Source: Clostridium_AM sp900759715
Lineage (GTDB): Bacteria > Bacillota > Clostridia > Clostridiales > Clostridiaceae
Length of the DNA: 64,000 nucleotides
NCBI GenBank assembly: GCA_900759715.1
Contig: CAAEXF010000087.1
Coordinates: 1 to 64,000, forward strand
Direction: 5' to 3'
Part shown: piece after piece, positions 1-7,620 of the stretch
How positions within the stretch are numbered: the first letter of the stretch is position 1
Layout of the letters: each line of letters begins with the position of its first letter
Notes under the pieces: model-generated
Databases searched by the model: none
What the model saw: the letters and a program-made list of their open reading frames with translations, nothing else
Told to the model about the DNA's origin: nothing
Made by a program: the position numbers and the translations under genes

Positions 1-124
1 AATCATAGATTTTGGTTCTCTGCTTTTCTCAAAGAGGGAGCAAAGACAGGCTAGGTCCCTGGATTCATTCAACTAAGAATCAGGTGGGGTTTGAAACCCC
101 ATCTGATTCAAGTTTACACTTCAT
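1..124 (+). repeat. Structured repeat R1, copy 1 (cut by window start)
   Basis: Near-identical to 15563-15741 and to the reverse complement of 41790-41972. Only the 3' two thirds are inside the window. It ends in a strong hairpin (GAATCAGGTGGGG paired with CCCCATCTGATTC). The internal arm GAGGGAGCAAAGACAGG should pair with a sequence just upstream of base 1. It lies upstream of the TusA-like gene. I infer a structured RNA or a non-autonomous mobile element; the family is not one I can name. Confidence 0.8.
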
Positions 125-207
125 TTGTATGGTATATTAATAAATAGAAAGAAAGATTTTATTTGTAGGCATAATGAGTCTATAAAATCAATAAGGAGGG
201 GATGATT

Positions 208-429
208 TTGAATACAGATATAGATTGTATAGGAGCTATGTGTCCAGTTCCTGTAGTTAAAGCACAAATTCAATATAAAAAAATAAGTGCAGGGGACAGT
301 TTAACTATAATAACTGATCACAGCTGCACATCACAATCTATAAAAGATGCTTTTAAAAAATATAATTGTGAAATACAAGTAGAAGAGGACGAAGGGATTT
401 GGAAAATAATAATTAAAAAGTTAGCCTAG
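208..429 (+). CDS. TusA/SirA-like sulfur carrier protein (first copy)
   Basis: A small protein of about 73 residues of the TusA/SirA/YeeD family. These proteins carry sulfur as a persulfide on the cysteine of a CPxP motif, here GAMCPVPVVKAQ near residue 11. A second cysteine sits in DHSC. The ribosome site AAGGAGGGG (193-201) touches the ATG at 202, so the TTG at 208, six bases further, is the better start. It is separated from the main sulfur operon by the convergent lysR gene, with stop codons overlapping by four bases. It probably hands sulfur to or from the transporter and reductases downstream. Family sure, partner inferred. Confidence 0.85.
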   Translation: MNTDIDCIGAMCPVPVVKAQIQYKKISAGDSLTIITDHSCTSQSIKDAFKKYNCEIQVEEDEGIWKIIIKKLA

Positions 430-1331
430 CAAAAAGTTTCTTTGCCGTACTTTTTTATATAGGAAATAAAATCCTTAATATGAGGATGATTAGCTCTATT
501 CTTCTGATATATCATACATATATTATGCTTTGGTGCAGCATCTTCTATCGGTGTTGTTTTTAACACTCCTGAATACAATTCCTTTTTTACTGAAGTATAA
601 GGTAAAATTGATACTCCATGATTAGCTATTACAGATGCTTTTATTGACTCAATGGTATCCAACTCTATTTCTATATTCAAATCGTTTACGTTAATATTAT
701 TTTTAAAAAACATATCTTCAATAGATTGTCTTAAAAAACTTTCTTTAGGGCCCATGATAAGTGGAAGTTTATAAATTTCATTTAAGGATATAGTACTGGC
801 ATCTATGTAGTCATTTTTTTCTGAGTAAATAAACACTAGGTTTCCTGTAGAGACAGTAATGCACTCTATTCCTTCTTGTTTAAATTTTGTATCTATAAAA
901 CCTATATCTGCGCTACAATTAAGTATATTTTCTATTACATTTTTAGTTTTTTCTGTTTTAAGATTAAATCTTATATCAAGATAATTTTTTTTGTATAAGT
1001 GTAAAGTACAGGGTAATAAGTACTCACCAACGCTATTGCAGGAAAATATTTTAATTTCATTTATCAATGATTGTTTTGATTGTTGTAGTTCTTTTAACAT
1101 GTTATCATACAAATTTATAATAGTTTCTGCATAGCTAGCGACAATATCACCCTCTTCTGTAAGTGTTACTCCTTTGTTGCTGCGTATTAATAAATTTGAA
1201 TCTAGAGACTTTTCAAGAGATTGAAGTTGCTGACTAAGAGCAGACTGAGTTAAATGAAGCTTTTTACAAGCCTTTGAAATACTATTTTCTCTATATGTTT
1301 CTATAAAAGATATTAAGTAATCTATATTCAT
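426..1331 (-). CDS. LysR family transcriptional regulator
   Basis: A 301-residue LysR-type regulator. An N-terminal winged helix-turn-helix (SISKACKKLHLTQSALSQQL, residues about 18-37) is followed by a LysR substrate-binding domain of normal length. It is divergent from the YeeE-TusA-YeeE-TrxR genes, the usual layout for a LysR protein controlling its neighbour, and the shared 217-base gap holds a 15-base perfect inverted repeat at 1355-1402. I infer that it senses a sulfur metabolite, like CysB/CysL-type regulators, but nothing in the sequence fixes the ligand. Confidence 0.9.
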   Translation of the reverse strand: MNIDYLISFIETYRENSISKACKKLHLTQSALSQQLQSLEKSLDSNLLIRSNKGVTLTEEGDIVASYAETIINLYDNMLKELQQSKQSLINEIKIFSCNSVGEYLLPCTLHLYKKNYLDIRFNLKTEKTKNVIENILNCSADIGFIDTKFKQEGIECITVSTGNLVFIYSEKNDYIDASTISLNEIYKLPLIMGPKESFLRQSIEDMFFKNNINVNDLNIEIELDTIESIKASVIANHGVSILPYTSVKKELYSGVLKTTPIEDAAPKHNICMIYQKNRANHPHIKDFISYIKKYGKETFC

Positions 1332-1354
1332 TGAGCAATTACCCTTTCTTTAGC

Positions 1355-1402
1355 AATATTTATAATATTATTATAATGCATTTTATAAATATTATAAATA
1401 TT
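1355..1402. promoter_or_regulatory. Inverted-repeat operator between lysR and yeeE-like gene
   Basis: The arms AATATTTATAATATT (1355-1369) and AATATTATAAATATT (1388-1402) are perfect reverse complements 18 bases apart. They lie 24 bases upstream of the lysR start and about 150 bases upstream of the divergent transporter gene. This fits a LysR-type binding site (T-N11-A dyads), though AT richness makes chance palindromes commoner here. Confidence 0.5.
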
Positions 1403-1548
1403 AATAGGGGTATAACTTTTTCTAATTTTGTATCAGATAAACTTATGACACAAAATTAACAATCTAGACTATAATTGAAATTGTGATGTGAACAAACTTT
1501 TAACAAACTTATGATGGTTAAATAACAAACTTGTAAGGAGGTGGAAAT

Positions 1549-2205
1549 ATGGCAGAGATTAAAGCATCAATAAACAGGAGACCAAAAAAGAAGAAAATAA
1601 ATCAAATTCCTTTTGGAGTAGCACTTCTCATAGGTATAATTGGAGTAGGATTTTTTATGGCCAACAATTCTTCAAAGTCGGCTCTTATGTGGATATTCGG
1701 TGTTATAGCTGGATTTACACTACAAAGATCTAGATTTTGTTTTACAGCATCCTTAAGAGATCCTGTATTAACTGGAGGCACTAGCTTAACTAAAGCTGTA
1801 GTAATTGCTATTGCAATTGCAACAGTAGGATTTTCATCCATTCAATTTGCAGCAGCTTCAAAAGGTGCAGCAGTACCGGGCAATATATCTCCAGTAGGTG
1901 TGCATGTTGTGGTTGGAGCTATCTTATTTGGAATAGGAATGGTTATTGCAGGAGGATGTGCTTCGGGTACACTTATGAGAGTAGGAGAAGGTTTCTTAAT
2001 GCAAATGATTGCACTAGTGTTCTTTATAATAGGTTCATTATGGGGAGCAAAGGACTTTGGATGGTGGTCAAAAAACTTTATGCCTAAACAAGGTGTATTT
2101 TTACCGGATGTACTAGGATGGGCACCAGCTATTTTTTTACAGTTTGCATTATTACTAGGAATTTATATACTAGCGGATTGGTTTGGTAACAGAAGTACCA
2201 ACTAA
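1549..2205 (+). CDS. YeeE/YedE (TsuA-like) sulfur transporter, N-terminal half
   Basis: A 218-residue membrane protein with about five to six hydrophobic segments after a basic N terminus. It matches the N-terminal half of YeeE/YedE transporters such as thiosulfate importer TsuA: RSRFCFTASLRD (Cys64) and AGGCASGTLMRVGEG (Cys137) carry two of the three conserved cysteines of the transport path. The third is in the partner gene at 2542. The ribosome site AAGGAGGTGG is well placed. Gene order half A, TusA, half B suggests the two halves assemble and pass sulfur to TusA. Substrate could be thiosulfate, or a sulfane or selenium compound. Confidence 0.88.
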   Translation: MAEIKASINRRPKKKKINQIPFGVALLIGIIGVGFFMANNSSKSALMWIFGVIAGFTLQRSRFCFTASLRDPVLTGGTSLTKAVVIAIAIATVGFSSIQFAAASKGAAVPGNISPVGVHVVVGAILFGIGMVIAGGCASGTLMRVGEGFLMQMIALVFFIIGSLWGAKDFGWWSKNFMPKQGVFLPDVLGWAPAIFLQFALLLGIYILADWFGNRSTN

Positions 2206-2279
2206 TAGGTGATAACGATTAAATGAGCAATATTAAAAATAATTAGTAGATTTAGTGAAAATTTAAGGAGGAATTTATT

Positions 2280-2507
2280 ATGTCAGAAAAAAGATTAGAT
2301 TGTTTAGGAGAAGCATGTCCAGTGCCTCTAGTTAAAACACAAAAACAAATGGAGAAATTAAGCATTGGAGATGTACTTATAGTTGAAATTGATCATAGCT
2401 GTGCTATGAAAAATGTTCCGGAATGGGCTAGAAAAGAAGGACATAACGTTGAAATAGAAGAAGTAGATGACGGACAGTGGGAAGTATTTATTGAAAAGAC
2501 TAAATAG
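2280..2507 (+). CDS. TusA/SirA-like sulfur carrier protein (second copy)
   Basis: A 75-residue TusA/YeeD-like protein with the motif GEACPVPLVKTQ (Cys at about residue 14) and a conserved DHSC cysteine, parallel to the copy at 208. It lies between the two half-transporter genes and is preceded by AAGGAGG, so it is almost certainly co-translated with them. In YeeE-YeeD (TsuA-TsuB) pairs the TusA-like protein acts with the transporter at the inner membrane face. That role is likely here. Confidence 0.9.
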   Translation: MSEKRLDCLGEACPVPLVKTQKQMEKLSIGDVLIVEIDHSCAMKNVPEWARKEGHNVEIEEVDDGQWEVFIEKTK

Positions 2508-2541
2508 TCTTTTTAATATAAAGTATTGAGTGGTGAAATTA

Positions 2542-3075
2542 ATGGATATTAAAAATAATGTATACTACAAGAAATTTTTAAAAGATCCATGGTCCTACAC
2601 GGCAGGCGGAGTGCTTTTAGGAATTATAAATATTGGAATGTTCGCTTCAAGTGGTAAGGCTTGGGGAGTTTCAACTCCGTTCTCTTATTGGGCAGCTTGG
2701 ATATACCAGTCTATAGGTGGACATCCAGAAAAATGGTTTTACTATCAACAAAAAGCACATGCGGCAGCTTTAAAGGCTGGATTTCTAAATGATTTACATT
2801 CTGTGTCAGATATAGGAATTATAGCTGGTGCATTTCTCGCTACGCTGCTTGCGTCACAATTTAAAATTAAGAAGATTAAATCATGGAAACAAGTTGTTGC
2901 AGCAATACTAGGTGGACTTTTAATGGGATATGGTGCAAGAATCTCTTTTGGATGTAACATAGGAGCGCTATTTAGTGGAGTTGCATCCATGTCATTACAT
3001 GGATGGATGTATTGGATATTTATATTTATTGGAGCATGGATAGGCAGTAAATTATTAGTTAAGTTTTTTATGTAA
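2542..3075 (+). CDS. YeeE/YedE sulfur transporter, C-terminal half
   Basis: A protein of about 177 residues with four or so membrane segments. GYGARISFGCNIGALFSGV near residues 129-147 carries the third conserved cysteine of the YeeE/YedE family. Together with the gene at 1549 it makes up one full-length transporter. An upstream GTG at 2530 is in frame, but the ATG at 2542 has the weak GGTGA ribosome site at a better distance. A 33-base gap to the TusA gene supports one operon. A split YeeE/YedE is common in anaerobes. Confidence 0.87.
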   Translation: MDIKNNVYYKKFLKDPWSYTAGGVLLGIINIGMFASSGKAWGVSTPFSYWAAWIYQSIGGHPEKWFYYQQKAHAAALKAGFLNDLHSVSDIGIIAGAFLATLLASQFKIKKIKSWKQVVAAILGGLLMGYGARISFGCNIGALFSGVASMSLHGWMYWIFIFIGAWIGSKLLVKFFM

Positions 3076-3119
3076 ATATATAAAGATAGAAGTAACAAAT
3101 ATTTTGAGGAGGAGTTTCG

Positions 3120-4346
3120 ATGGAAAAGAAGCATGAATACTATGACGTAGTAGTTATAGGTGGAGGAGCCTCCGGCTTAACATCAGCTATATACTGTGGA
3201 AGGGCAAGATTAAAGACTCTTTTAATAGAAAAATCCCTTGTTGGTGGATTAGCTACATATACAAATGAAATGGCAAACTATCCAGGGTTTCCAGAAGGTA
3301 TAACAGGAACAGAGCTTATGAATTTGTTTCATAAACAAGCTAAAAACTTTGGAGTAGATTTTAAGTTAACGGATGTTAAGGGCGTACAACTCGAGGGAAA
3401 AGATAAGCTAGTAGAAACCTTTAGAGTAATATATCATGCTAAATCAGTAATATTAGCTACAGGTGGAAAACCAAGAGTAACAAAAGCAGTGAATGAAGAA
3501 GACTTTTTATATGATAAGGGAATATCTTTCTGTGCAACATGTGATGCTGCATACTATACAGATAAGACAGTAATGGTTATAGGAAGTGGAGATGCAGCTA
3601 TAGAAGAAGGAATGTTTTTAACTAAATTTGCAAAAAAAGTTGTAGTTTCTGTAATACATGATGAAGGAATAATGGACGCTAACAAGATAGCACAGGAACA
3701 GGCCTTAAAAAATCCTAAAATGGAGTTTGTATGGAATACAGTTGTAAATTCCTTTGAGGGTGATGATAGGTTAAAGACAGTTGTACTTAAAAATGTAAAA
3801 ACAGGAGAGTTAACCGAGGTTAATGTTGATGGATGTTTCTTATTTATAGGATATGTTCCAAATACAGAGTTCCTGAAGGAAAAAGTAAACTTAACTCCTC
3901 AAGGGTATATTATGACTAATGAAAAAATGGAGACAAGCGTAGAAGGTGTATTCGCAGTAGGAGATGTAAGAGACAAGTTTTTAAAACAAGTTGCTACAGC
4001 TGTTGGAGATGGAGCTATAGCTGGAGTTGGAGCGGAAAAATATATTGCTGAATCAGAAGTATTTGAAAATGAAATTATGCAAAAAGAGAAAATAGGCTTA
4101 ATATACCTATGGTCTCCAGTCGATGAGAAGAGTAGAGAACTACTTATTGATATAGAAGAAGTAGAAAAGGAAATGGCTGATACTATTAAGGTAAATAAGA
4201 TAGATGTATATAAAAATGCAAGCCTTGCTTCAAGACTTGGAACAGTAGAAGCTCCTTGTTTAGTTTACACTAAAAATGGAGAAATAGTAGCAAAAGACAG
4301 CAATATAAATAAGGAAAATATAATGAGTATAATAAACAATATTTAA
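3120..4346 (+). CDS. Thioredoxin-reductase-like flavoprotein with degenerate thioredoxin-fold tail
   Basis: A 408-residue FAD/NAD(P)H disulfide reductase of the thioredoxin reductase type. It has an N-terminal FAD site (VVIGGGASG), the redox pair CATC at 138-141, a second nucleotide site (VIGSGDAA, 153-160) and the FAD motif VFAVGDVRD (277-285). Ordinary thioredoxin reductases end near residue 310. Here residues 323-408 form a thioredoxin-like domain that keeps the cis-proline segment (EAPCLVYTKNGEIV), but the CxxC site is replaced by the DEKS-type sequence in LWSPVDEKSREL. It closes the transporter-TusA operon (ATG 45 bases after the previous stop, AGGAGGAG site). It probably reduces a protein or carrier persulfide; the substrate is inferred. 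Confidence 0.85.
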   Translation: MEKKHEYYDVVVIGGGASGLTSAIYCGRARLKTLLIEKSLVGGLATYTNEMANYPGFPEGITGTELMNLFHKQAKNFGVDFKLTDVKGVQLEGKDKLVETFRVIYHAKSVILATGGKPRVTKAVNEEDFLYDKGISFCATCDAAYYTDKTVMVIGSGDAAIEEGMFLTKFAKKVVVSVIHDEGIMDANKIAQEQALKNPKMEFVWNTVVNSFEGDDRLKTVVLKNVKTGELTEVNVDGCFLFIGYVPNTEFLKEKVNLTPQGYIMTNEKMETSVEGVFAVGDVRDKFLKQVATAVGDGAIAGVGAEKYIAESEVFENEIMQKEKIGLIYLWSPVDEKSRELLIDIEEVEKEMADTIKVNKIDVYKNASLASRLGTVEAPCLVYTKNGEIVAKDSNINKENIMSIINNI

Positions 4347-4366
4347 TATAAAATTGTATAATTTTG

Positions 4367-4397
4367 AAAACCCATGATATAAACAATCATGGGTTTT
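4367..4397 (+). terminator. Terminator after the transporter-reductase operon
   Basis: A 12-base perfect hairpin (AAAACCCATGAT / ATCATGGGTTTT) just after the stop of the thioredoxin-reductase-like gene, followed by T-rich sequence. Confidence 0.7.
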
Positions 4398-4549
4398 AGG
4401 TTTATCTTTTAATTTAACATTAATTTTTAGAACATTACTAAAGCAATACATAAGTTTTCATTATACATATATAAGTTATTATAATTTTAGGCTTTTATTA
4501 ATTTTTGATATAATTTTATCTGGTAACAAATTAGGATGGGGGAAGTAAA

Positions 4550-5404
4550 ATGAATAAGGAAAAAATAGCCGAACTAAAACTTCAAGGATTTATTAACCAA
4601 AGAGACACCCGTTACTTTTCTTTAAGAATTATAGCGGAAGCTGGCAATATGTCGTCGGGTAAAATGGAGAATGTTTTAAAGCTTGCTAATAAATATGGCA
4701 AAGGATATATAGGTTTTACAACTCGTTTAGGAATTGAAATTCCATGGATAAAAGAAGAAGATATAGAAAGTGTTAAAAAAGATTTAGAGACTTTTGGGTT
4801 AAGAGCAGGAGGAACTGGGAAAAAAATAAGACCTCTTGTTGCTTGCAAGGGAACAGTATGTACCCATGGGCTAGTAGATACACAGCAACTATGTAGCAAG
4901 CTGCATGAAAAGTATTTTGCATATAATTTACCTGCTAAATTTAAAATAGGAATAGTAGGATGTCCAAATAACTGTGCTAAAGCCTCTTTAAATGATCTTG
5001 GATTTATGGGACAGAGATTACCGAGATTAGAAAAAGATAATTGCAAAGCATGTGGACTTTGTGCATCAGTATGTAAAGCTGGAGCCATTGAAAAAATAGA
5101 TAAGGTAGTAGAATTACATTCTGAAAAGTGTTTAGGATGTGGAAAATGCATCAGCGCATGTAAATTTAATGCTATGGTAACTGACAAAGAGGGAGTTGCA
5201 ATATTTATTGGAGGAAAGTTTGGTAGAAAGTATAGGTTAGGCGACAGACTTGATATTATTTTTTCATTAGAACAGCTAGATGGACTTACACAAAAAATAT
5301 TAGATTATTACAGCGAGAACGCAACTACTGGTGAAAGATTTGCGGACATGATCGATAGAATAGGACTTGAAAAAGTAAAAGAAGCATTATACATAAATCT
5401 TTAA
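4550..5404 (+). CDS. Siroheme/4Fe-4S sulfite or nitrite reductase with two ferredoxin clusters (AsrC-like), copy 1
   Basis: A 284-residue protein of the nitrite/sulfite reductase family. Residues 8-85 form the ferredoxin-like half domain (FTTRLGIEIP). The siroheme-linked cluster ligands are C99-x4-C104 (ACKGTVCTHG) and C138-x3-C142 (GCPNNC). Two added 4Fe-4S sites follow (C165, C168, C171, C175 and C194, C197, C200, C204). The length and domain order resemble anaerobic sulfite reductase subunit C. The partners AsrA and AsrB are absent, so electrons must come from elsewhere. A paralogue lies at 7621. Sulfite reduction is the best guess; nitrite cannot be excluded. Confidence 0.82.
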   Translation: MNKEKIAELKLQGFINQRDTRYFSLRIIAEAGNMSSGKMENVLKLANKYGKGYIGFTTRLGIEIPWIKEEDIESVKKDLETFGLRAGGTGKKIRPLVACKGTVCTHGLVDTQQLCSKLHEKYFAYNLPAKFKIGIVGCPNNCAKASLNDLGFMGQRLPRLEKDNCKACGLCASVCKAGAIEKIDKVVELHSEKCLGCGKCISACKFNAMVTDKEGVAIFIGGKFGRKYRLGDRLDIIFSLEQLDGLTQKILDYYSENATTGERFADMIDRIGLEKVKEALYINL

Positions 5405-5413
5405 TCTATAATT

Positions 5414-5451
5414 ATAAGCCTATGTTTCGCATTAACGAAACATAGGCTTAT
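5414..5451. terminator. Bidirectional terminator hairpin
   Basis: A 16-base perfect stem (starts ATAAGCCTATGTTTCG) with a 6-base loop between convergent genes. It overlaps the last codon region of the small minus-strand gene. There is no clean T run on either strand, so termination strength is uncertain. Confidence 0.6.
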
Positions 5452-5561
5452 ATCTTATCTCCTCCTTTTATCTGATGAAGATAACCTTGGACAATAATAA
5501 TAATAAGGAATATTGCTAAAAGCATCCATCTAACATAGATTAGCAATTTATTTTTCTTCAT
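5448..5561 (-). CDS. Small single-span membrane protein (37 aa)
   Basis: A 37-residue open frame on the minus strand with a strong ribosome site (GGAGGT, seven bases before ATG). It has a short basic N terminus (MKKNKLLIYVRW), one hydrophobic helix (LLAIFLIIIIIVQGYL) and a hydrophilic tail. I do not recognise the family. Its position between the two sulfite-reductase-like genes, divergent from the CoA-disulfide reductase gene, hints that it belongs to the sulfur locus. The ribosome site and hydrophobic pattern argue that it is real. Confidence 0.6.
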   Translation of the reverse strand: MKKNKLLIYVRWMLLAIFLIIIIVQGYLHQIKGGDKI

Positions 5562-5881
5562 AAAAATACCTCCATAAATTTTATAGTTAAAATAATTACT
5601 ATAACAATATAATATCTAAGAAAATTTATGAATTTATGAGGCACTTGTGATAGGATTGTGAAAAATATCACATTCGTAAGAAGCCAAAAACTTAAGCCTA
5701 AACTTATATAAATTTCACTTATGAGTGCATAACGAATCCTAATTGGATTTATCCATAATCTGGTGGTAGTATAAAAATAATACTAGATAAGTTAATAGCA
5801 TTTTAATATAGTTTATCATTAAAAAGTTAATGTTAAAAATTGCAATATATCTTTAATAAATTATAAGGGGGAGAAAATAAC
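5562..5881. other. Divergent intergenic region of the sulfur locus
   Basis: A 320-base gap between the divergent 37-residue gene and the CoA-disulfide reductase gene. It holds a perfect TGTGA-N6-TCACA dyad (5657-5672), overlapped on its left by another near-copy (TTGTGATA), and is otherwise AT-rich. No riboswitch I can recognise and no further gene with a ribosome site. Confidence 0.5.
5657..5672. promoter_or_regulatory. Crp/Fnr-family operator candidate
   Basis: The sequence TGTGAAAAATATCACA is an exact TGTGA-N6-TCACA dyad, the consensus for Crp/Fnr-superfamily regulators. It sits 209 bases upstream of the CoA-disulfide reductase start and 96 bases upstream of the small divergent gene. A Crp/Fnr protein is encoded at 31367, but any link is speculative. 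Confidence 0.45.
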
Positions 5882-7522
5882 ATGGAAAAAGTTTTAGTTA
5901 TAGGAGGAGTGGCTGCAGGAACTAAAACCGCTGCAAAACTTAAAAGAGAAAATCCAGCCTTGGATGTAACTATAATAACAAGAGACGAAAATATATCTTA
6001 TGCTGGATGTGGACTACCTTATTATATAGGTGGAGTAATAAGAGACAAAAGTGAATTAGTTGTTAAAACACCTGAAGAGTTTCAAGCTTTAACTGGAGTA
6101 AAAGTTTATATAAAGCATGAAGCATTAGATATAGATAAAGATAATAAGATAGTGAAAATACTCGATATGAATGAAAATCAAACCAAAGAATTTACCTATG
6201 ATAAACTTGTTATAGCAACTGGCGCTTCTCCTTTTATACCAAATCTTGAAGGCGTTAACTTAAGCGGAGTTTATACAATAAGAAAGGTAGAAGACGCTTT
6301 AACTGTTAGAGAAGCTGTGGAAAGTGGAGAAGCTAAAAGAGCAGTAGTAGTAGGTGGAGGATTTATTGGTTTAGAGGTAGCAGAAAATTTAGCAGAACAA
6401 GGTATTAGAGTAACAATAATTGAACTTGCTCCTCATATACTACCAGGGTTCGATGAGGATATCGCAGCAATAGCTCAAGATCACCTATTAGATAACGGAG
6501 TTATGGTGTTGACTGAGGAGAAGCTTATTGCTTTAGAGGGTAGTGATAAGGTTGAAAAAATTATTACAGACAAAAGAAAAATCAAAGCTGACCTTGTTAT
6601 TATGTCAATTGGAGTAAGACCTAATATAGAACTAGCTAAAAAAGCTGGAATTGAAATTGGCTCTACTGGAGCAATAAAAATAAATGAGTATATGGAAACT
6701 TCAATAGAAAATATATATGCAGTAGGAGATTGTGCAGAAAATAAGAATTTAATAACAGGTAAAGAGGTGTGGTATCCTATGGGATCCACAGCAAACAAAA
6801 TGGGAAGAATTGCAGGTATAAATATAGCTAACTCAGAAAATAAGGAATGCTTAAACGGGGTTTTAGGAACTACCGTAGTAAAATTATTTAAATTAAACGC
6901 TTGTAAAACGGGACTTTCCGAAAAAGACGCTAAAAAGTTAGGCTATGATGTTGTAAGTACTCTAGTCCCTGCAAATGATAAAGCACATTATTATCCTGGC
7001 TTTAAAATGATAGCAACAAAATTAATAGCTGATAGGGATACCCATAAAATACTTGGTGCTGAAATTATCGGGGAAGGAATTGTAGATAAGCCTATAGATA
7101 TTATAGCAACTGCTATTACATTAGGAGGAAAAGTAGAAGATTTAGAAAAACTAGATTTAGCTTATGCTCCTCCATTTTCTACAGCAATGTCATCTACAAT
7201 AGTAGCAGCTAATGTTTTACTAAATAAATTAAAAGGTAAAGTAGAAACTATATCCCAAATAGAGTTTAAGAATAGGTTAAATGAGTTACAAATTGTAGAT
7301 GTAAGAGATGAAGCTGCATTTAATGAAAACTCTATAGAAGGGGTATTAAATATACCTCTAAATCAATTAGAAACTAGAACTATGGAAATAGACAAAGATA
7401 AGGAAATAGTAGTTATCTGTAAAATAGGTAAAAATGCATATTTAGCTTACCTAAAGCTTAGAGAAATAGGATATACAAATGTAAAAATGTTAGAAGGCGG
7501 CATGGCTACTTATATTAGTTAG
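5882..7522 (+). CDS. CoA-disulfide reductase / NADH-dependent persulfide reductase with rhodanese domain
   Basis: A 546-residue fusion. Residues 1-445 are a one-cysteine FAD disulfide reductase (VIGGVAAGTK FAD site, catalytic Cys43 in YAGCGLPYYIGG, NAD site VVVGGGFIGLEVAENL, second FAD motif IYAVGDCAE). Residues about 455-546 are a rhodanese domain with active cysteine Cys513 in VVICKIGKNA. This architecture is the CoADR-Rhd or Npsr type, which reduces CoA persulfide or polysulfide with NADH and releases sulfide. Placed between two siroheme reductases and next to TusA-YeeE genes, it supports a sulfane-sulfur reducing role. The ribosome site AAGGGGGAG is clear. Confidence 0.93.
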   Translation: MEKVLVIGGVAAGTKTAAKLKRENPALDVTIITRDENISYAGCGLPYYIGGVIRDKSELVVKTPEEFQALTGVKVYIKHEALDIDKDNKIVKILDMNENQTKEFTYDKLVIATGASPFIPNLEGVNLSGVYTIRKVEDALTVREAVESGEAKRAVVVGGGFIGLEVAENLAEQGIRVTIIELAPHILPGFDEDIAAIAQDHLLDNGVMVLTEEKLIALEGSDKVEKIITDKRKIKADLVIMSIGVRPNIELAKKAGIEIGSTGAIKINEYMETSIENIYAVGDCAENKNLITGKEVWYPMGSTANKMGRIAGINIANSENKECLNGVLGTTVVKLFKLNACKTGLSEKDAKKLGYDVVSTLVPANDKAHYYPGFKMIATKLIADRDTHKILGAEIIGEGIVDKPIDIIATAITLGGKVEDLEKLDLAYAPPFSTAMSSTIVAANVLLNKLKGKVETISQIEFKNRLNELQIVDVRDEAAFNENSIEGVLNIPLNQLETRTMEIDKDKEIVVICKIGKNAYLAYLKLREIGYTNVKMLEGGMATYIS

Positions 7523-7620
7523 CAAAAATCCTATAATTTAATATTGTTTTTAATTAAAATACTGTGCAAAAGTTAAAAGCAATTGTATAGTTTTATAAAT
7601 ATTATTAAGGGGTGGATTAA

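Noticed and set aside
1404..1415. AGGGGTAT half-site upstream of the YeeE gene and ATACCCC at 11422 as CsoR/CstR operators.
   Set aside because: Only one arm of the dyad is present; the second is better explained as part of a hairpin.
2745..3134. Long open frames antisense to real genes (for example here, 4612-5187 and 43315-43704).
   Set aside because: They lack ribosome sites, have unlikely composition, and lie opposite well-supported genes.
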